Source: Parabacteroides sp. TM07-1AC
Lineage (GTDB): Bacteria > Bacteroidota > Bacteroidia > Bacteroidales > Tannerellaceae
Direction of reading: 5' to 3'
DNA: 64,000 bases
NCBI RefSeq assembly: GCF_003480915.1
Contig: NZ_QUKD01000006.1
Span: 186,001 to 250,000 of the forward strand
Shown here: positions 26,410-36,179 of the stretch, one piece after another
Layout of the letters: the number at the start of each line of letters is the position of its first letter
Position numbering within the stretch: the first letter of the stretch is position 1
Position numbers and translations under genes: made by a program
Notes under the pieces: generated by a model
Told to the model about the DNA's origin: nothing
Database searches by the model: none
Seen by the model: only the letters and a program-made list of their open reading frames with translations

Positions 26410-29400
26410 ATGAAACATCTATTCTTAATTCTTTTTATTCTTCTATCGCCTCCCGGTATATACGGAGGAAATAAAGTCCTTTTCGAAATAGGAAAGCAGG
26501 ACAATTCCGCTGCGGAGTTTGCCCTCTATCCCGATAATTACAAAAGTTTTCTGGCGAACTTCGGGGGAGAGAAATCTTTTTATGTAGGATATTCTACTCC
26601 TGGAAAACACTGGTCGTATGTTTTGCCGGGACCGTTGGATGGTTGGGCTGGCGGTGGGTACTGGGCCGGATTTCATCCGAGACATTTCCCTTCTATCTAT
26701 TTTAATTTGGATAAAGTTTCCGGAAAAGGGGAATGTTCTCTTACTTTCTTTTTCACCGGGGCACATAATAGTAAGCCGATCAAAATACGGGTCGAGATCA
26801 ACGGTCATCGGTTCGAAGAAGAACTGAACGGGGAGAATGCTGCGGAGTTTCTGGAAAATAAGGGGACAGGAAAAGCGAAAGAGATACATATACAATTCCC
26901 CTCTTCATGGCTTACTCCCGGTATGAATAAGATCCAATTGGGAACCATAAAAGGCACATGGGCTATTTTCGATTGTATCCGGTTGGAAACACCGGTTTCT
27001 GTACAACTTGGGAAAGCGTTTTCTTCGTTGATACGTTCCGTAAAAGCTGCACCTTTTGAATATCAAAAAGAGAATGGAGAACGTATGTTGCCGGTTTTGG
27101 TGGATATGAGCCAGTTTGATGCACCCCGGGAGTTGACTTTTGCAGTAGAGGGATGTGCTCCTGTTTCACGTACGATCGAAGTAGGGGAGAGTATCCAGGA
27201 AATATTGATGCCGGCTGCACAGGCTAAAGGCAAACAAGAAAAGCTGCAATTTACAATTCGGGATGGCAAAGATGTTATTTATAAAGGTGAAGTGATTCGT
27301 AGCCCGCAACCGCTGCATACCTATTCAGACGATGTAGACTTGCTAATGGGTACGGGTAATTCCCGTTGGATGTTCAAACCCGGACCAAGTCTCCCTTTGA
27401 GCATGGTGCAGATCGCTCCCGATAACCAGGACGAGATATGGAAAGCCGGATACGAATATACCATAGAAAACATCATGGGCTTCAACCATTTCAGCGACTG
27501 GACGATGACCGGCTTTCTGATGCAACCGACCTGCGGCGAACTGAAAGTTAATCCCGGCAGGGAAGATTTTCCGGATGAGGGTTATCGTTCGCGGATTGAC
27601 AAATCGTCGGAAAAGGCAGAAATAGGTAAATATTCCGTGTATATGACGGATACGAAGATACAAGCGGACATAACGGCAACCCGCCGTGCAGCTTTACAAC
27701 GATATATTTTCCCTGCCAGGGAAGATGCGCGTATCCTGATCGATATGTTCACTCCTAACGAGTATCCGCATAATCTGGTCAATACCCGTGTAACGAAAGT
27801 CAGCGATACGGAAATAGAAGGTTATGCCACTTATTATAATGCATTTACCGGATATACATTGGAGCAGAGTTATACATTGTATTTCGTCCTCCAGTTCAGC
27901 AAACCTTTCGATTCGATGGGCGGATGGGTGAATGAAGGTGTTCAGCCGGTAACCGGTTATATCCCCGGATGGAACAGGAATCACGAGTTTGAAACCCCTG
28001 CGGAAATCAGGCAGAATATCACCATGATAGAAGGCAAAGGCGATGTCGGTATATTCCTGAATTATAAGACGAAAGAGAACGAAGAAATCTTAGTCCGTTC
28101 CGGTGTTTCTCTGGTAGATATGGCAGGGGCACGCAACAACCTGAAGCAGGAACTGGCTGATCCTTTTGGATGGGATTTTGAGAAAGTAGTGAACAATGCC
28201 CGTGCCGTTTGGGATGAATACCTGGGAAGAATAGCGATTGAAACGGACGATTATCTGCAAAAGAAGAAGTTCTATACCAACCTTTACCGCGCGTTAGCAG
28301 CCAAAGCAACCTGGAGCGATGTCGACGGTCGTTTTGTGGATGAAGATGAAAGGATCAGGCAGTTGGAGAAACCGGACGATTGTATCGTAAGCGGTGAATA
28401 TTGGAATACATTCTGGAATAATCAGCAGTTATTCAATCTGATGGCTCCGGAAATATCCAGCAAATGGGCACGTTCGGCCATTCAGCTTTATCAGAATAGT
28501 GGGTGGTTCAATACGGATCCTGCCGGGATAGAACATACCGGTGTGATGGTTGCCATGCATCCGATTTCCCAGATACTGGGAGCCTGGCAAAGCGGTATAC
28601 GTGACTTTGACTTGAATATAGCGTATGACGGTTTGAAAAAGATGATGACAACACCTCCTCAGAAGTATGAAGGTGGTGGAACTGTCGGAGTAGAGAACCT
28701 GGTTCCTTATATGAAGTATGGGTATATTCCCGCAGGGAAAGGAACTGTCTCCAATACGATGGAGTATGCTTACGACGACTGGTGTCTGGGACAGATGGCT
28801 AAAGTGTTGGGAAAGACCGATGACTTTAAACTGTTTGATGAACGTTCGAACAATTGGTCTAATTTGTTTGATCCGAAGTCCGGCTTTATACGTCCTAAGG
28901 ACGAACACGGCAATTGGGTAGAGCCTTTCGATCCGTATCATACACCCGGGTTTACCGAAGGAAATGCCTTCAATTATTCCTGGTTCGTACCTCATAATCC
29001 GGATAAATTGATCGGTATGGTCGGTAAAGACCGTTTTATAAGCCGTTTGGATAAAGCGATGGAGCAGTCGGCGCATGCCAATTTTAATGCGGCAGGTGAT
29101 AACTTTTCTGCTTTCCCGATCAACCACGGAAATGAAACCTCTATGGAAGTTGCCTATCTCTTTAACTGGGCAGGTGCTCCCTGGCTGACGCAGAAATGGG
29201 TACGGGCAATACAGGAGCAGTATTACGGAACCACTCCTTACGATGCTTATCCGGGGGATGAGGATCTGGGACAGATGAGTAGTTGGTTTGTCATGAGTGC
29301 TCTCGGTTTGTTCCAGATGGATGGCGGATGTTCTGAAAAGCCGTACTATGAATTGGCTTCTCCGCGTTATCCCAAAATCACGATCCGGCTGGATGGAAAA

Positions 29401-29574
29401 TATAATCGCGGCGAGACTTTCGTGATAGAAGCTCCCGACGCATCCAAAGAGAATAAATATATTCAATCGGTTACCTTGAACGGTAAACCGGTAAATGGTT
29501 TCCGGATTTCGCAGGAAGAGGTATTGAAAGGAGGGAAGATTGTGATCGAAATGGGGAAAGAAGCCAAACAATAA
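26410..29574 (+). CDS. GH92-family alpha-mannosidase-type enzyme with N-terminal carbohydrate-binding-like domain
   Basis: The 1054-residue exported protein begins with a signal peptide (to about residue 20). A beta-rich domain at about 25-195 resembles the C-terminal domain of rhamnogalacturonan lyases (VGYSTPGKHWSYVLPG, FTGAHNSKPIKIRVEING). The GH92 catalytic region runs from about 300 to the end: GTGNSRWMFKPGPSLPLSMVQ, GFNHFSDWTMTG, and near the end NHGNETSMEVAYLFNWAG and YPGDEDLGQMSSWFVMSALGLF. The acid Glu and base Asp residues of the family are therefore present, although the common GNEPS is GNETS here. GH92 enzymes are calcium-dependent exo-alpha-mannosidases. It is the last gene of locus 1, followed by a terminator. 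Confidence 0.88.
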   Translation: MKHLFLILFILLSPPGIYGGNKVLFEIGKQDNSAAEFALYPDNYKSFLANFGGEKSFYVGYSTPGKHWSYVLPGPLDGWAGGGYWAGFHPRHFPSIYFNLDKVSGKGECSLTFFFTGAHNSKPIKIRVEINGHRFEEELNGENAAEFLENKGTGKAKEIHIQFPSSWLTPGMNKIQLGTIKGTWAIFDCIRLETPVSVQLGKAFSSLIRSVKAAPFEYQKENGERMLPVLVDMSQFDAPRELTFAVEGCAPVSRTIEVGESIQEILMPAAQAKGKQEKLQFTIRDGKDVIYKGEVIRSPQPLHTYSDDVDLLMGTGNSRWMFKPGPSLPLSMVQIAPDNQDEIWKAGYEYTIENIMGFNHFSDWTMTGFLMQPTCGELKVNPGREDFPDEGYRSRIDKSSEKAEIGKYSVYMTDTKIQADITATRRAALQRYIFPAREDARILIDMFTPNEYPHNLVNTRVTKVSDTEIEGYATYYNAFTGYTLEQSYTLYFVLQFSKPFDSMGGWVNEGVQPVTGYIPGWNRNHEFETPAEIRQNITMIEGKGDVGIFLNYKTKENEEILVRSGVSLVDMAGARNNLKQELADPFGWDFEKVVNNARAVWDEYLGRIAIETDDYLQKKKFYTNLYRALAAKATWSDVDGRFVDEDERIRQLEKPDDCIVSGEYWNTFWNNQQLFNLMAPEISSKWARSAIQLYQNSGWFNTDPAGIEHTGVMVAMHPISQILGAWQSGIRDFDLNIAYDGLKKMMTTPPQKYEGGGTVGVENLVPYMKYGYIPAGKGTVSNTMEYAYDDWCLGQMAKVLGKTDDFKLFDERSNNWSNLFDPKSGFIRPKDEHGNWVEPFDPYHTPGFTEGNAFNYSWFVPHNPDKLIGMVGKDRFISRLDKAMEQSAHANFNAAGDNFSAFPINHGNETSMEVAYLFNWAGAPWLTQKWVRAIQEQYYGTTPYDAYPGDEDLGQMSSWFVMSALGLFQMDGGCSEKPYYELASPRYPKITIRLDGKYNRGETFVIEAPDASKENKYIQSVTLNGKPVNGFRISQEEVLKGGKIVIEMGKEAKQ

Positions 29575-29641
29575 AATTTTTTACAAAAGAGTGACTAAAA
29601 CCAATAGGTATATTCTTACAGATTATAATTAACAAGTTTAG

Positions 29642-29688
29642 AAGAGCTATATCATTACTCAATATAGAGTTTGATATGGCTCTTTTTT
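29642..29688 (+). terminator. Terminator of locus 1
   Basis: AAGAGCTATATCA (29642-29654) pairs with TGATATGGCTCTT (29672-29684), followed by a T run. It lies 68 bases after the GH92 stop. Confidence 0.8.
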
Positions 29689-29694
29689 GATGAT

Positions 29695-29723
29695 AGAATA
29701 CAATATCATTAAAGTTGTATTCT
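29695..29723. repeat. 9-bp inverted repeat after the locus 1 terminator
   Basis: AGAATACAA (29695-29703) and TTGTATTCT (29715-29723) are perfect inverted copies. The function is unknown; it may be an operator for the downstream promoter region or a second hairpin. Confidence 0.35.
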
Positions 29724-29803
29724 GAGATAAAAAAACGTAATCGTAAGATTGTGTAAGAAAATAGTATGATAGTATAATAATAATAGTTAAGAATATTGCT
29801 TGC

Positions 29804-29835
29804 TTTGCATTGTTTTAATCGGTTAAATAGTAAAA
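29804..29835 (+). promoter_or_regulatory. Operator of the AACCG palindrome family within a promoter-like spacer
   Basis: TTTAATCGGTTAAA at 29814-29827 is the exact reverse complement of the site at 30045. TTTG at 29804-29807 stands 20 bases before TAGTAAAA (29828-29835), a weak -7 match, so the palindrome fills the -33/-7 spacer. The LacI-family protein at 44140 is the likely ligand. Confidence 0.6.
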
Positions 29836-29846
29836 CTATATACATT

Positions 29847-30044
29847 ATGGCTTTAAAAGAACAATTTTTAACAACGATGCTGGTTGGAAAGCCAGATCGT
29901 GTTCCTATTACAGTATGTTTATTCAGTCAGGAATTTTCACAAGAAGTATTAGGAGATTACATCATTTTGTATGATGGTAGAGTACAAGCCCAATTGAAAT
30001 CAATTAGGCACAGATGGTTTATGGATTCTAATTATAATAAATAA
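29847..30044 (+). pseudogene. N-terminal fragment of a UroD/MtaA-family methyltransferase gene
   Basis: The 65-residue ORF starts MALKEQFLTTMLVGKPDRVPITVCLF, which aligns in pattern with the N-termini of the UroD/MtaA proteins at 40201 and 49237 (ERM-ALL-GK--DKVP and ERCMAVLNGETPDRLPIV). After about 35 residues the similarity stops. There is no barrel, no His-x-Cys motif and no substrate pocket, so it cannot be a methyltransferase. It most likely remains from a deletion of a full gene. It begins just after one AACCG-type operator and ends one base before another. It could still be translated as a leader peptide for the GH38-like gene that starts 18 bases later. Confidence 0.6.
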
Positions 30045-30058
30045 TTTAACCGATTAAA
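30045..30058. promoter_or_regulatory. Operator of the AACCG palindrome family, overlapping the ribosome-binding region of 30063
   Basis: TTTAACCGATTAAA ends 4 bases before the ATG of the GH38-like gene. It is a near-perfect inverted repeat with a central CG, as in LacI-family operators. There is no TTTG/TAnnTTTG promoter around this copy. A bound repressor would block elongation from the upstream promoter. Confidence 0.6.
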
Positions 30059-30062
30059 TACC

Positions 30063-32945
30063 ATGAAACATCAATTTATTGCAGGGTTGCTTTTATGGAG
30101 CACAGCAGCGTTAGGAACTGTTCAGCCGGATTTACTGGATGTTCGAGTGTGTAACCATTATAAATACCGGTCTGATAAAGAGGCTGGTCGTGAAATCGTT
30201 TTGACTTATCGGGGAAATAAGAATATAACCGGTGCAAAAGTTGAAATATTCTCAAAGAAAGGTAATGAAACAACTGTGTTACGGGCATCCCGGCCTGATT
30301 CTATTCCGGTTCTATTATTACCTCAGATCGGTTTGGCGAAAACCGATACGATTATTGCCAGTTTGCAAATCGAAGGGGAAAAAGTATCCCGAGAAGTAGT
30401 CATTCCGGCAATGAGACATTGGACTGTTTATATTTATCCTCATTCTCATGTAGACATAGGCTATACAAATACGCAGGAAAATGTGGAGTTCATTCATAAA
30501 CGAAATCTGGATGTAGCGATGGATTTAGCTGAAAAGACGGCTAATTATCCGGAAGATGCCCGTTTCCGTTGGAATCCGGAAGTCACCTGGCCGATCGAAC
30601 GTTACCTGAATAGCGAATCACCGGAAAAGAAAAAGAAGCTGATTGAGGCAATAAAGAAAGGCTATATATCTGTCGATGCCGGTTATGTCAGTACAAATAC
30701 AAGTGCCAGTAGTGATGAGGAATTGTTGCAACTCTTCTCTTTCGGTAAAAAAATGGAGAAAGAGACGGGTAAAGAGGTAAAAACAATGGTTCAGGTGGAT
30801 ATACCCGGTGTATCCTGGGGAGTTGTCTCTGCAGCTAATCAATTGGGTATTTCCTATTGCTTATCCCTATTTAACGGTTATGACCGGACAGGGCTTTCTC
30901 CGGAAATGAATTTCAAACCTTTTTGGTGGATAGGTCCGGATGGAAAGTCGAAAGTATTATTTTTACAACCAGGTGCTTATACTCCAGGAGCTTTGGCTAA
31001 GGGTAAATATTTCTGGCCTAAACTGGCAGGGCAAACCGATCGGTCTAAACTGATTCCTGTTGTTAAGACAGATAATCCAAGAGAAAACTTCATCGATTCT
31101 TATTTGGCAGATATGTTGCCTAAGCTGGAGAAAGATAAAGATTATCCGTATGATGTTTTCCCGATGACTTGGTGTATGGCCGATAACACGCCTATTGATG
31201 TGGATCTTCCCGATGCCGTCAAAAGCTGGAATGAAGAATATGCTTTTCCACATGTGAAAATCTGTACGGCAACGGAAATGATGCAAGCTTTTGAAAAGTA
31301 TGCAGACCAATTGCCTACTTTACAGGGGGATTACACGGAATACTGGACGGACGGTCTGGGTACTAGTGCGGAAAAGACAGGAGAAAGTCGTGAGGTAAAA
31401 GACAAGTTGGTACAGGCCGAAATTTTATGGGGCATGTTACAACCAGGCAAAGAAGAACCTACTGATTTAATTCAGGAAGCATGGCGCAATATTATTTTAA
31501 GCACGGAACATACCTGGGCGTATATGGCACCGGCTCAACAGCCGATCAGTGATAATATCTTGGCTACCAAATTGGGTTATTTCGATAAAGCAAAAGAGTT
31601 GACCGATCAGGTAATGGAGATGGCTTATAATAATATAGAAGATAAAAGCTCGGATATTGTTACCGTATTCAATACCAATACATGGACACAAAGCGGATTG
31701 GTTACATTATCAAAAGAGATTGCAAACTCTTTTCAGTCGTTGCAGGATGCGAATGGTAAGTATGTTGTATCTCAAAAGCTATCTACTGGAGAATTGGTAT
31801 TCATGGCAGAGGAAGTTCCGGCCTTGGGTAATAAAACATTCAAATTGAAAAAAGAATCGCACTCTAATCGTTTATCAGAATCGTCTGGTACAACATTGGA
31901 TAATGGCATTGTAAAAGTTATTGTCGATCCCATAACAGGAGACGTGATTAACCTGGTATATAAAGGAGAAGAATTTGTTGATTCGCAGGCTCTTTCGGCC
32001 CTGAATAGTTTTCGGTATTTGGAAGGAGGTAATACTTCTGCTCGCGCATTAAAAGATACGGAGATAAAGGTTTCCGTCGGGGAAAGAGGTGAGCTGGTCA
32101 ATTCATTGATTGTTACATCCAAAGCGAAAGGTTGTAATAGCCTGATACGTGAGATCCGGCTGACAAAAGGTTCTGCAAGTGTTGAGTTTAATAATGTAGT
32201 TGACAAGCAGGCCGTTTTAGAGAAAGAGGGTATTCATTTCGGTTTTGCGTTTGATGTTCCTCAAAGCAAGGTCAGAGTCAATATTCCTTGGGGAGTTATG
32301 GAGTTGGAAAAAGACCAGCTGAAGGCTGGAAACCGAAACTGGATTACTTTGCAGCGTTGGCTGAACATATCCAATGAGAATAAAGGTATAACTTGGTGTT
32401 CAATGAATGCATGTGCATTTGAAAGCGGAGACATCACGGCTAACATTATTGGTGGAGCTGATGGTTCTCCGAAATGGATCCGGGAAATCCAACCCAGTTC
32501 AGTAATTTATTCATGGGCTTTAAATAATCATTGGCATACGAATTTCCGTTTAAGCCAGGATGGTAAGATCAGCTATAAATATCGTGTTTTACCTCATATC
32601 GGTGCGTATGATGTAGTTCGTTCGAATCGGTTTGCGATGGAACAATATCGTCCGTTGATTGCTGTGCAGACTCAAAAAGAGTTTAGGTCTAAAAATGCTT
32701 TCTCTATTAGCGGTAGTGATAAAATTGTATTGTCTAATTATCAGGTAATCAATAAAGGAAAGTCCAATACGATTCGTTTGTTGTCTCTTTCTGACAAAGA
32801 AGAACAAGTTGTTTTGCAATGGGCTATAAGACAGCCTAAATCTATTTATTACTATGAAAATGGTAAAAAGGTCAAATTGCCCAATAAAGAAAATCAGATA
32901 ACTGTTCCTGCTAAAGGAATTATGGCTTTGAATATAGAGTGGTAA
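30063..32945 (+). CDS. GH38-superfamily alpha-mannosidase-like protein, exported
   Basis: The 960-residue protein has a signal peptide (to about residue 19) and a beta-rich N-terminal domain of about 115 residues. A GH38-type catalytic domain follows, with PHSHVDIGYT giving metal ligands His129 and Asp131, and VQVDIPGVSWG giving the candidate nucleophile Asp246. The C-terminal 400 residues are the beta-sandwich domains of the family (DNGIVKVIVDPITGDVINLVYKG, WALNNHWHTNFRLSQDGKISY). The canonical HHDAITGT segment is not evident, so the specificity may differ from alpha-mannosidase. It is the first gene of locus 2, sits under two AACCG-type operators and is followed by SusC/SusD. Confidence 0.8.
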   Translation: MKHQFIAGLLLWSTAALGTVQPDLLDVRVCNHYKYRSDKEAGREIVLTYRGNKNITGAKVEIFSKKGNETTVLRASRPDSIPVLLLPQIGLAKTDTIIASLQIEGEKVSREVVIPAMRHWTVYIYPHSHVDIGYTNTQENVEFIHKRNLDVAMDLAEKTANYPEDARFRWNPEVTWPIERYLNSESPEKKKKLIEAIKKGYISVDAGYVSTNTSASSDEELLQLFSFGKKMEKETGKEVKTMVQVDIPGVSWGVVSAANQLGISYCLSLFNGYDRTGLSPEMNFKPFWWIGPDGKSKVLFLQPGAYTPGALAKGKYFWPKLAGQTDRSKLIPVVKTDNPRENFIDSYLADMLPKLEKDKDYPYDVFPMTWCMADNTPIDVDLPDAVKSWNEEYAFPHVKICTATEMMQAFEKYADQLPTLQGDYTEYWTDGLGTSAEKTGESREVKDKLVQAEILWGMLQPGKEEPTDLIQEAWRNIILSTEHTWAYMAPAQQPISDNILATKLGYFDKAKELTDQVMEMAYNNIEDKSSDIVTVFNTNTWTQSGLVTLSKEIANSFQSLQDANGKYVVSQKLSTGELVFMAEEVPALGNKTFKLKKESHSNRLSESSGTTLDNGIVKVIVDPITGDVINLVYKGEEFVDSQALSALNSFRYLEGGNTSARALKDTEIKVSVGERGELVNSLIVTSKAKGCNSLIREIRLTKGSASVEFNNVVDKQAVLEKEGIHFGFAFDVPQSKVRVNIPWGVMELEKDQLKAGNRNWITLQRWLNISNENKGITWCSMNACAFESGDITANIIGGADGSPKWIREIQPSSVIYSWALNNHWHTNFRLSQDGKISYKYRVLPHIGAYDVVRSNRFAMEQYRPLIAVQTQKEFRSKNAFSISGSDKIVLSNYQVINKGKSNTIRLLSLSDKEEQVVLQWAIRQPKSIYYYENGKKVKLPNKENQITVPAKGIMALNIEW

Positions 32946-32966
32946 AAGTATAAATTTTAACAATAC

Positions 32967-32992
32967 AGGTTGCCTCAAAACTGGGGCAACCT
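32967..32992 (+). terminator. Hairpin between the GH38-like and susC-like genes
   Basis: AGGTTGCC (32967-32974) pairs with GGCAACCT (32985-32992), extendable inward by two pairs. No T-tract follows, so it is more likely an RNA-processing or stability hairpin than a full terminator. Confidence 0.5.
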
Positions 32993-33009
32993 CCTTAAAT
33001 TCTATAATT

Positions 33010-36000
33010 ATGATAAGAAGAATTATGAGTGTGGCTATGCTGATAGCTACTTTGTCGCCTTTCTGTCTGGAAGGTACACATGCTGAAAATAGTAGCATGG
33101 TTGTTCATCAGAACAAGAAGCAGATCAGAGGTTCTGTTCTTGATGAAAGCGGACAGCCTCTGATTGGTGTTAATATCGGAGTGAAAGGTACCACTTCAGG
33201 AACCATAACTGATATGGATGGTAAATTTAATTTGGATGTTAGTCCTAATGCGACATTAGTTATTTCGTATATAGGTTACAAAACGATTGAAATTAAGGCT
33301 AGTGATAATTTGAAAATCACCTTAAAGGAAGATGCGGAAGCCTTGGATGAGGTTGTTGTTATTGGATATGGTGTTGCCAGAAAGTCTGATTTAACCGGTT
33401 CAGTTGGGAATGTGTCTTCTGAAAAGATAGCTGAGCGGCAAGTTGTAAATCCTATAGATGCTTTGAGTGGAAAGATTGCGGGTGTGGTTGTTAATAACAA
33501 TTCCAGTCGTCCGGGTGGATATTTATCTGTGGTTGTCAGAGGTATAGGATCTATTAAAGCGTCAATAGATCCCTTGTATGTTATCGATGGAGTTGTGGGG
33601 GCAGATATTTCTTTGATAAACCCGAATGATATAGAGTCGATGAACGTTTTAAAAGATGCTTCTTCCATTGCTATCTATGGTGCCCGTGGTGCAGCTGGGG
33701 TAATCCTTGTGACGACGAAGCGTGGTAAGTTTAGTAGCGGTACGACTGTATCTTATAATATGAATCTGGGGGTTGCCCATATGGCGAATAAACTGGATTT
33801 GTTGAACTCTTCAGAGTTTATGTCTTTATTGAATAAATCTTTTGAGAATGATGGTTTCGAACCGGTTGATTGGCATAAGGTGAACCCCAATTTATTTGAT
33901 ACAAATGGGAACCCGCTTTATGATACAGATTGGCAGGATGCTGCTACACGTACTGCTTTTTCGCATCGTCATCATGTGACATTAAATACGGGTTCTGAGA
34001 AATCTCGTACGACAGTGTCTCTGGGATATCAGAATGAGCAGGGTATTATGTTGGAAAACTTTTATACTCGTTTCAATGCAAAATTGACGAATGATACGAA
34101 GATAAATGATCATATATCATTGTCGACTTCATTGAATTATAATTATTCAGAAGAGAATCAGATCGATAACTATGCTGTGGGCGGCGTAACTCCGAATCGT
34201 TCTATGATCGAAATGTTCCCAGTTGTTCCTGATTATTATGCAGATGGTAGTTATGGAAACTTTGGTGACTTTTTATTCCCTGCGGCAAAAAAAGAAAATG
34301 GAGACTATGCTTTGAATGCAGCCGGTAAACGTGTGCTGGATTATGATAATCTGAATCCGTTTTGGGCAAGTTCAGATGGTCCGATACAAGTTGCTAAAGA
34401 GATAGATCGTCGTCATACCAACTCACATTTATTAGGGAATGCAGATCTTTCCATCAAAATTATTGATGGTTTGACTCTTAAGTCGACAGTTGCTGCCGAA
34501 GTCAAAATGGCGAGAGACCGTTTTTATTCAGGGAAGGATTTGATTGAATTTTCCTCTTCCGGAGCAAATGCCAGTATTGGAATGACTCATTATGTGTATT
34601 GGCAGTCGGAAAATTTCTTGACATGGGATAAACAGTGGGGAAAACATAAATTAAATTTGATGGGTGGTGCTTCCTGGAATGGTGCCTATTCTGAATATTT
34701 AGGTGGTTCCGGTACCGGCTTTGTTACAGATTTCTACAAATGGAATAATTTGGGAGTGGCAGAGAAAGCGGGTATACCGAGTTCCAGCTTTACCGAGTGG
34801 AGAATGAATTCTTATTATGTAAGAGGAAATTATTCATTTGATAGTAAGTACTTGTTGACTGCTACTGGACGTTATGACGGGTCTTCTGTTTTTGGTAAAA
34901 ATAATCGTTATGCATTCTTCCCGTCTATGGCGTTGGCGTGGGTGGTAAAAAATGAAGATTTTTTACAAAGTGTGAATGCAATCTCTAATTTGAAATTGCG
35001 TGCAAGTATAGGACAGACCGGTAATGCCGGAATTGGCGCTTATTCTACATTAGCCACAATCGCTAATACCAATGTTGTTTTTGGAGATAAAGAGATAAGC
35101 AAGGGTATGGTACAATCAGGAATGCCGAATGCCGATTTGAAATGGGAAACTACCACACAGTATGATTTCGGGGTAGATGTAGGTTTCCTGGATAACCGTA
35201 TTATGGCTGAATTGGATTGGTATTGGAGAGATACAAAGGATTTGTTGCTGGGCAAACCTGTTTCTTATATAACCGGTTATGGTTCGGTTATGGCTAATAT
35301 TGGACAAATCAGAAATCGCGGTTTTGAATTTACATTGAATACTCATAATATTAAAGGGAAAGACTTCAATTGGTATTCAACGTTGTTGTTTAGTATGAAC
35401 CGAAATAAGGTAGTCAAATTGACGGATGACCATTCCGATATTTGGGATGGTGGCTTTATCGGTATCAATTATAATCTGATTCGTGAAGGTGAGGCATTGC
35501 GTACAGTTTATGGTTTGAAGCGTGACGGTTCTGGAACATGGGGTACCAATGAGGCAGAAGAGGCAGCTCGTTATGGGAAAAAACCGGGCGATAAGAAGTA
35601 TATAGATCGGAATAATGACGGAAAGATCGATTATGAGAATGATGGATTTACTTTAGGAAATCTGTATCCGGATTTTGAAATGAGTCTTAGTAATACGTTC
35701 TCGTATAAAAATTTTGATTTGACTTTGGATATTCAAGGTAAAAGTGGAAATAAGGCAATCAATTTGGCCCGTATGGTATGTGAACAAAGAGGTTGGTATG
35801 CGAACAGTTATGCGAGTATCTTGAATTATTGGACACCGGATAATCAAAATACGATGATAGAACGTCCACGTACTACCATCGGTGGAAATGCTCAGGAATT
35901 GCAGATTGACGACGACCTGATTGAAGATGCTTCTTACATTCGTTTTAAGAATTTAATGGTCGGTTATACAGTTCCTGCTTCTTTTGCCAATAAATTGGGG

Positions 36001-36162
36001 GCTAGAAACCTTCGGGTATATGCAAATTTGGAAAACTTTTTGTTGATTACCGGTTATTCCGGTTATGATCCTGAAACTGCGAATATGTCAGGACAAGGAG
36101 TTGAATTCTTTTCTTATCCTAAGACAATGAATTTTAATTTCGGTTTGAATGTTACTTTTTAA
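33010..36162 (+). CDS. SusC/RagA-family TonB-linked outer membrane transporter
   Basis: The 1050-residue protein has a signal peptide to about residue 25 and a carboxypeptidase-regulatory-like domain (IRGSVLDESGQPLIGVN, TDMDGKFNLDVS, SYIGYKTIEI). The plug onset LDEVVVIGYGVARKSDLTGS and the plug segments (NPIDALSGKIAGVVV, YVIDGVVGADIS, NVLKDASSIAIYGARGAAG) come next, then a barrel ending FGLNVTF. There is no STN domain, which agrees with control by a LacI-type repressor rather than by ECF/FecR. It is the import channel of locus 2. The SusD partner starts 17 bases downstream. Confidence 0.94.
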   Translation: MIRRIMSVAMLIATLSPFCLEGTHAENSSMVVHQNKKQIRGSVLDESGQPLIGVNIGVKGTTSGTITDMDGKFNLDVSPNATLVISYIGYKTIEIKASDNLKITLKEDAEALDEVVVIGYGVARKSDLTGSVGNVSSEKIAERQVVNPIDALSGKIAGVVVNNNSSRPGGYLSVVVRGIGSIKASIDPLYVIDGVVGADISLINPNDIESMNVLKDASSIAIYGARGAAGVILVTTKRGKFSSGTTVSYNMNLGVAHMANKLDLLNSSEFMSLLNKSFENDGFEPVDWHKVNPNLFDTNGNPLYDTDWQDAATRTAFSHRHHVTLNTGSEKSRTTVSLGYQNEQGIMLENFYTRFNAKLTNDTKINDHISLSTSLNYNYSEENQIDNYAVGGVTPNRSMIEMFPVVPDYYADGSYGNFGDFLFPAAKKENGDYALNAAGKRVLDYDNLNPFWASSDGPIQVAKEIDRRHTNSHLLGNADLSIKIIDGLTLKSTVAAEVKMARDRFYSGKDLIEFSSSGANASIGMTHYVYWQSENFLTWDKQWGKHKLNLMGGASWNGAYSEYLGGSGTGFVTDFYKWNNLGVAEKAGIPSSSFTEWRMNSYYVRGNYSFDSKYLLTATGRYDGSSVFGKNNRYAFFPSMALAWVVKNEDFLQSVNAISNLKLRASIGQTGNAGIGAYSTLATIANTNVVFGDKEISKGMVQSGMPNADLKWETTTQYDFGVDVGFLDNRIMAELDWYWRDTKDLLLGKPVSYITGYGSVMANIGQIRNRGFEFTLNTHNIKGKDFNWYSTLLFSMNRNKVVKLTDDHSDIWDGGFIGINYNLIREGEALRTVYGLKRDGSGTWGTNEAEEAARYGKKPGDKKYIDRNNDGKIDYENDGFTLGNLYPDFEMSLSNTFSYKNFDLTLDIQGKSGNKAINLARMVCEQRGWYANSYASILNYWTPDNQNTMIERPRTTIGGNAQELQIDDDLIEDASYIRFKNLMVGYTVPASFANKLGARNLRVYANLENFLLITGYSGYDPETANMSGQGVEFFSYPKTMNFNFGLNVTF

Positions 36163-36179
36163 TAAATAATTGAACAATC

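Noticed and set aside
28429..29571. 380-codon open frame on the minus strand opposite the GH92 gene
   Set aside because: It lies fully antisense to a well-supported GH92 gene, has no recognisable motif or start context, and its composition is that of a reversed coding strand.
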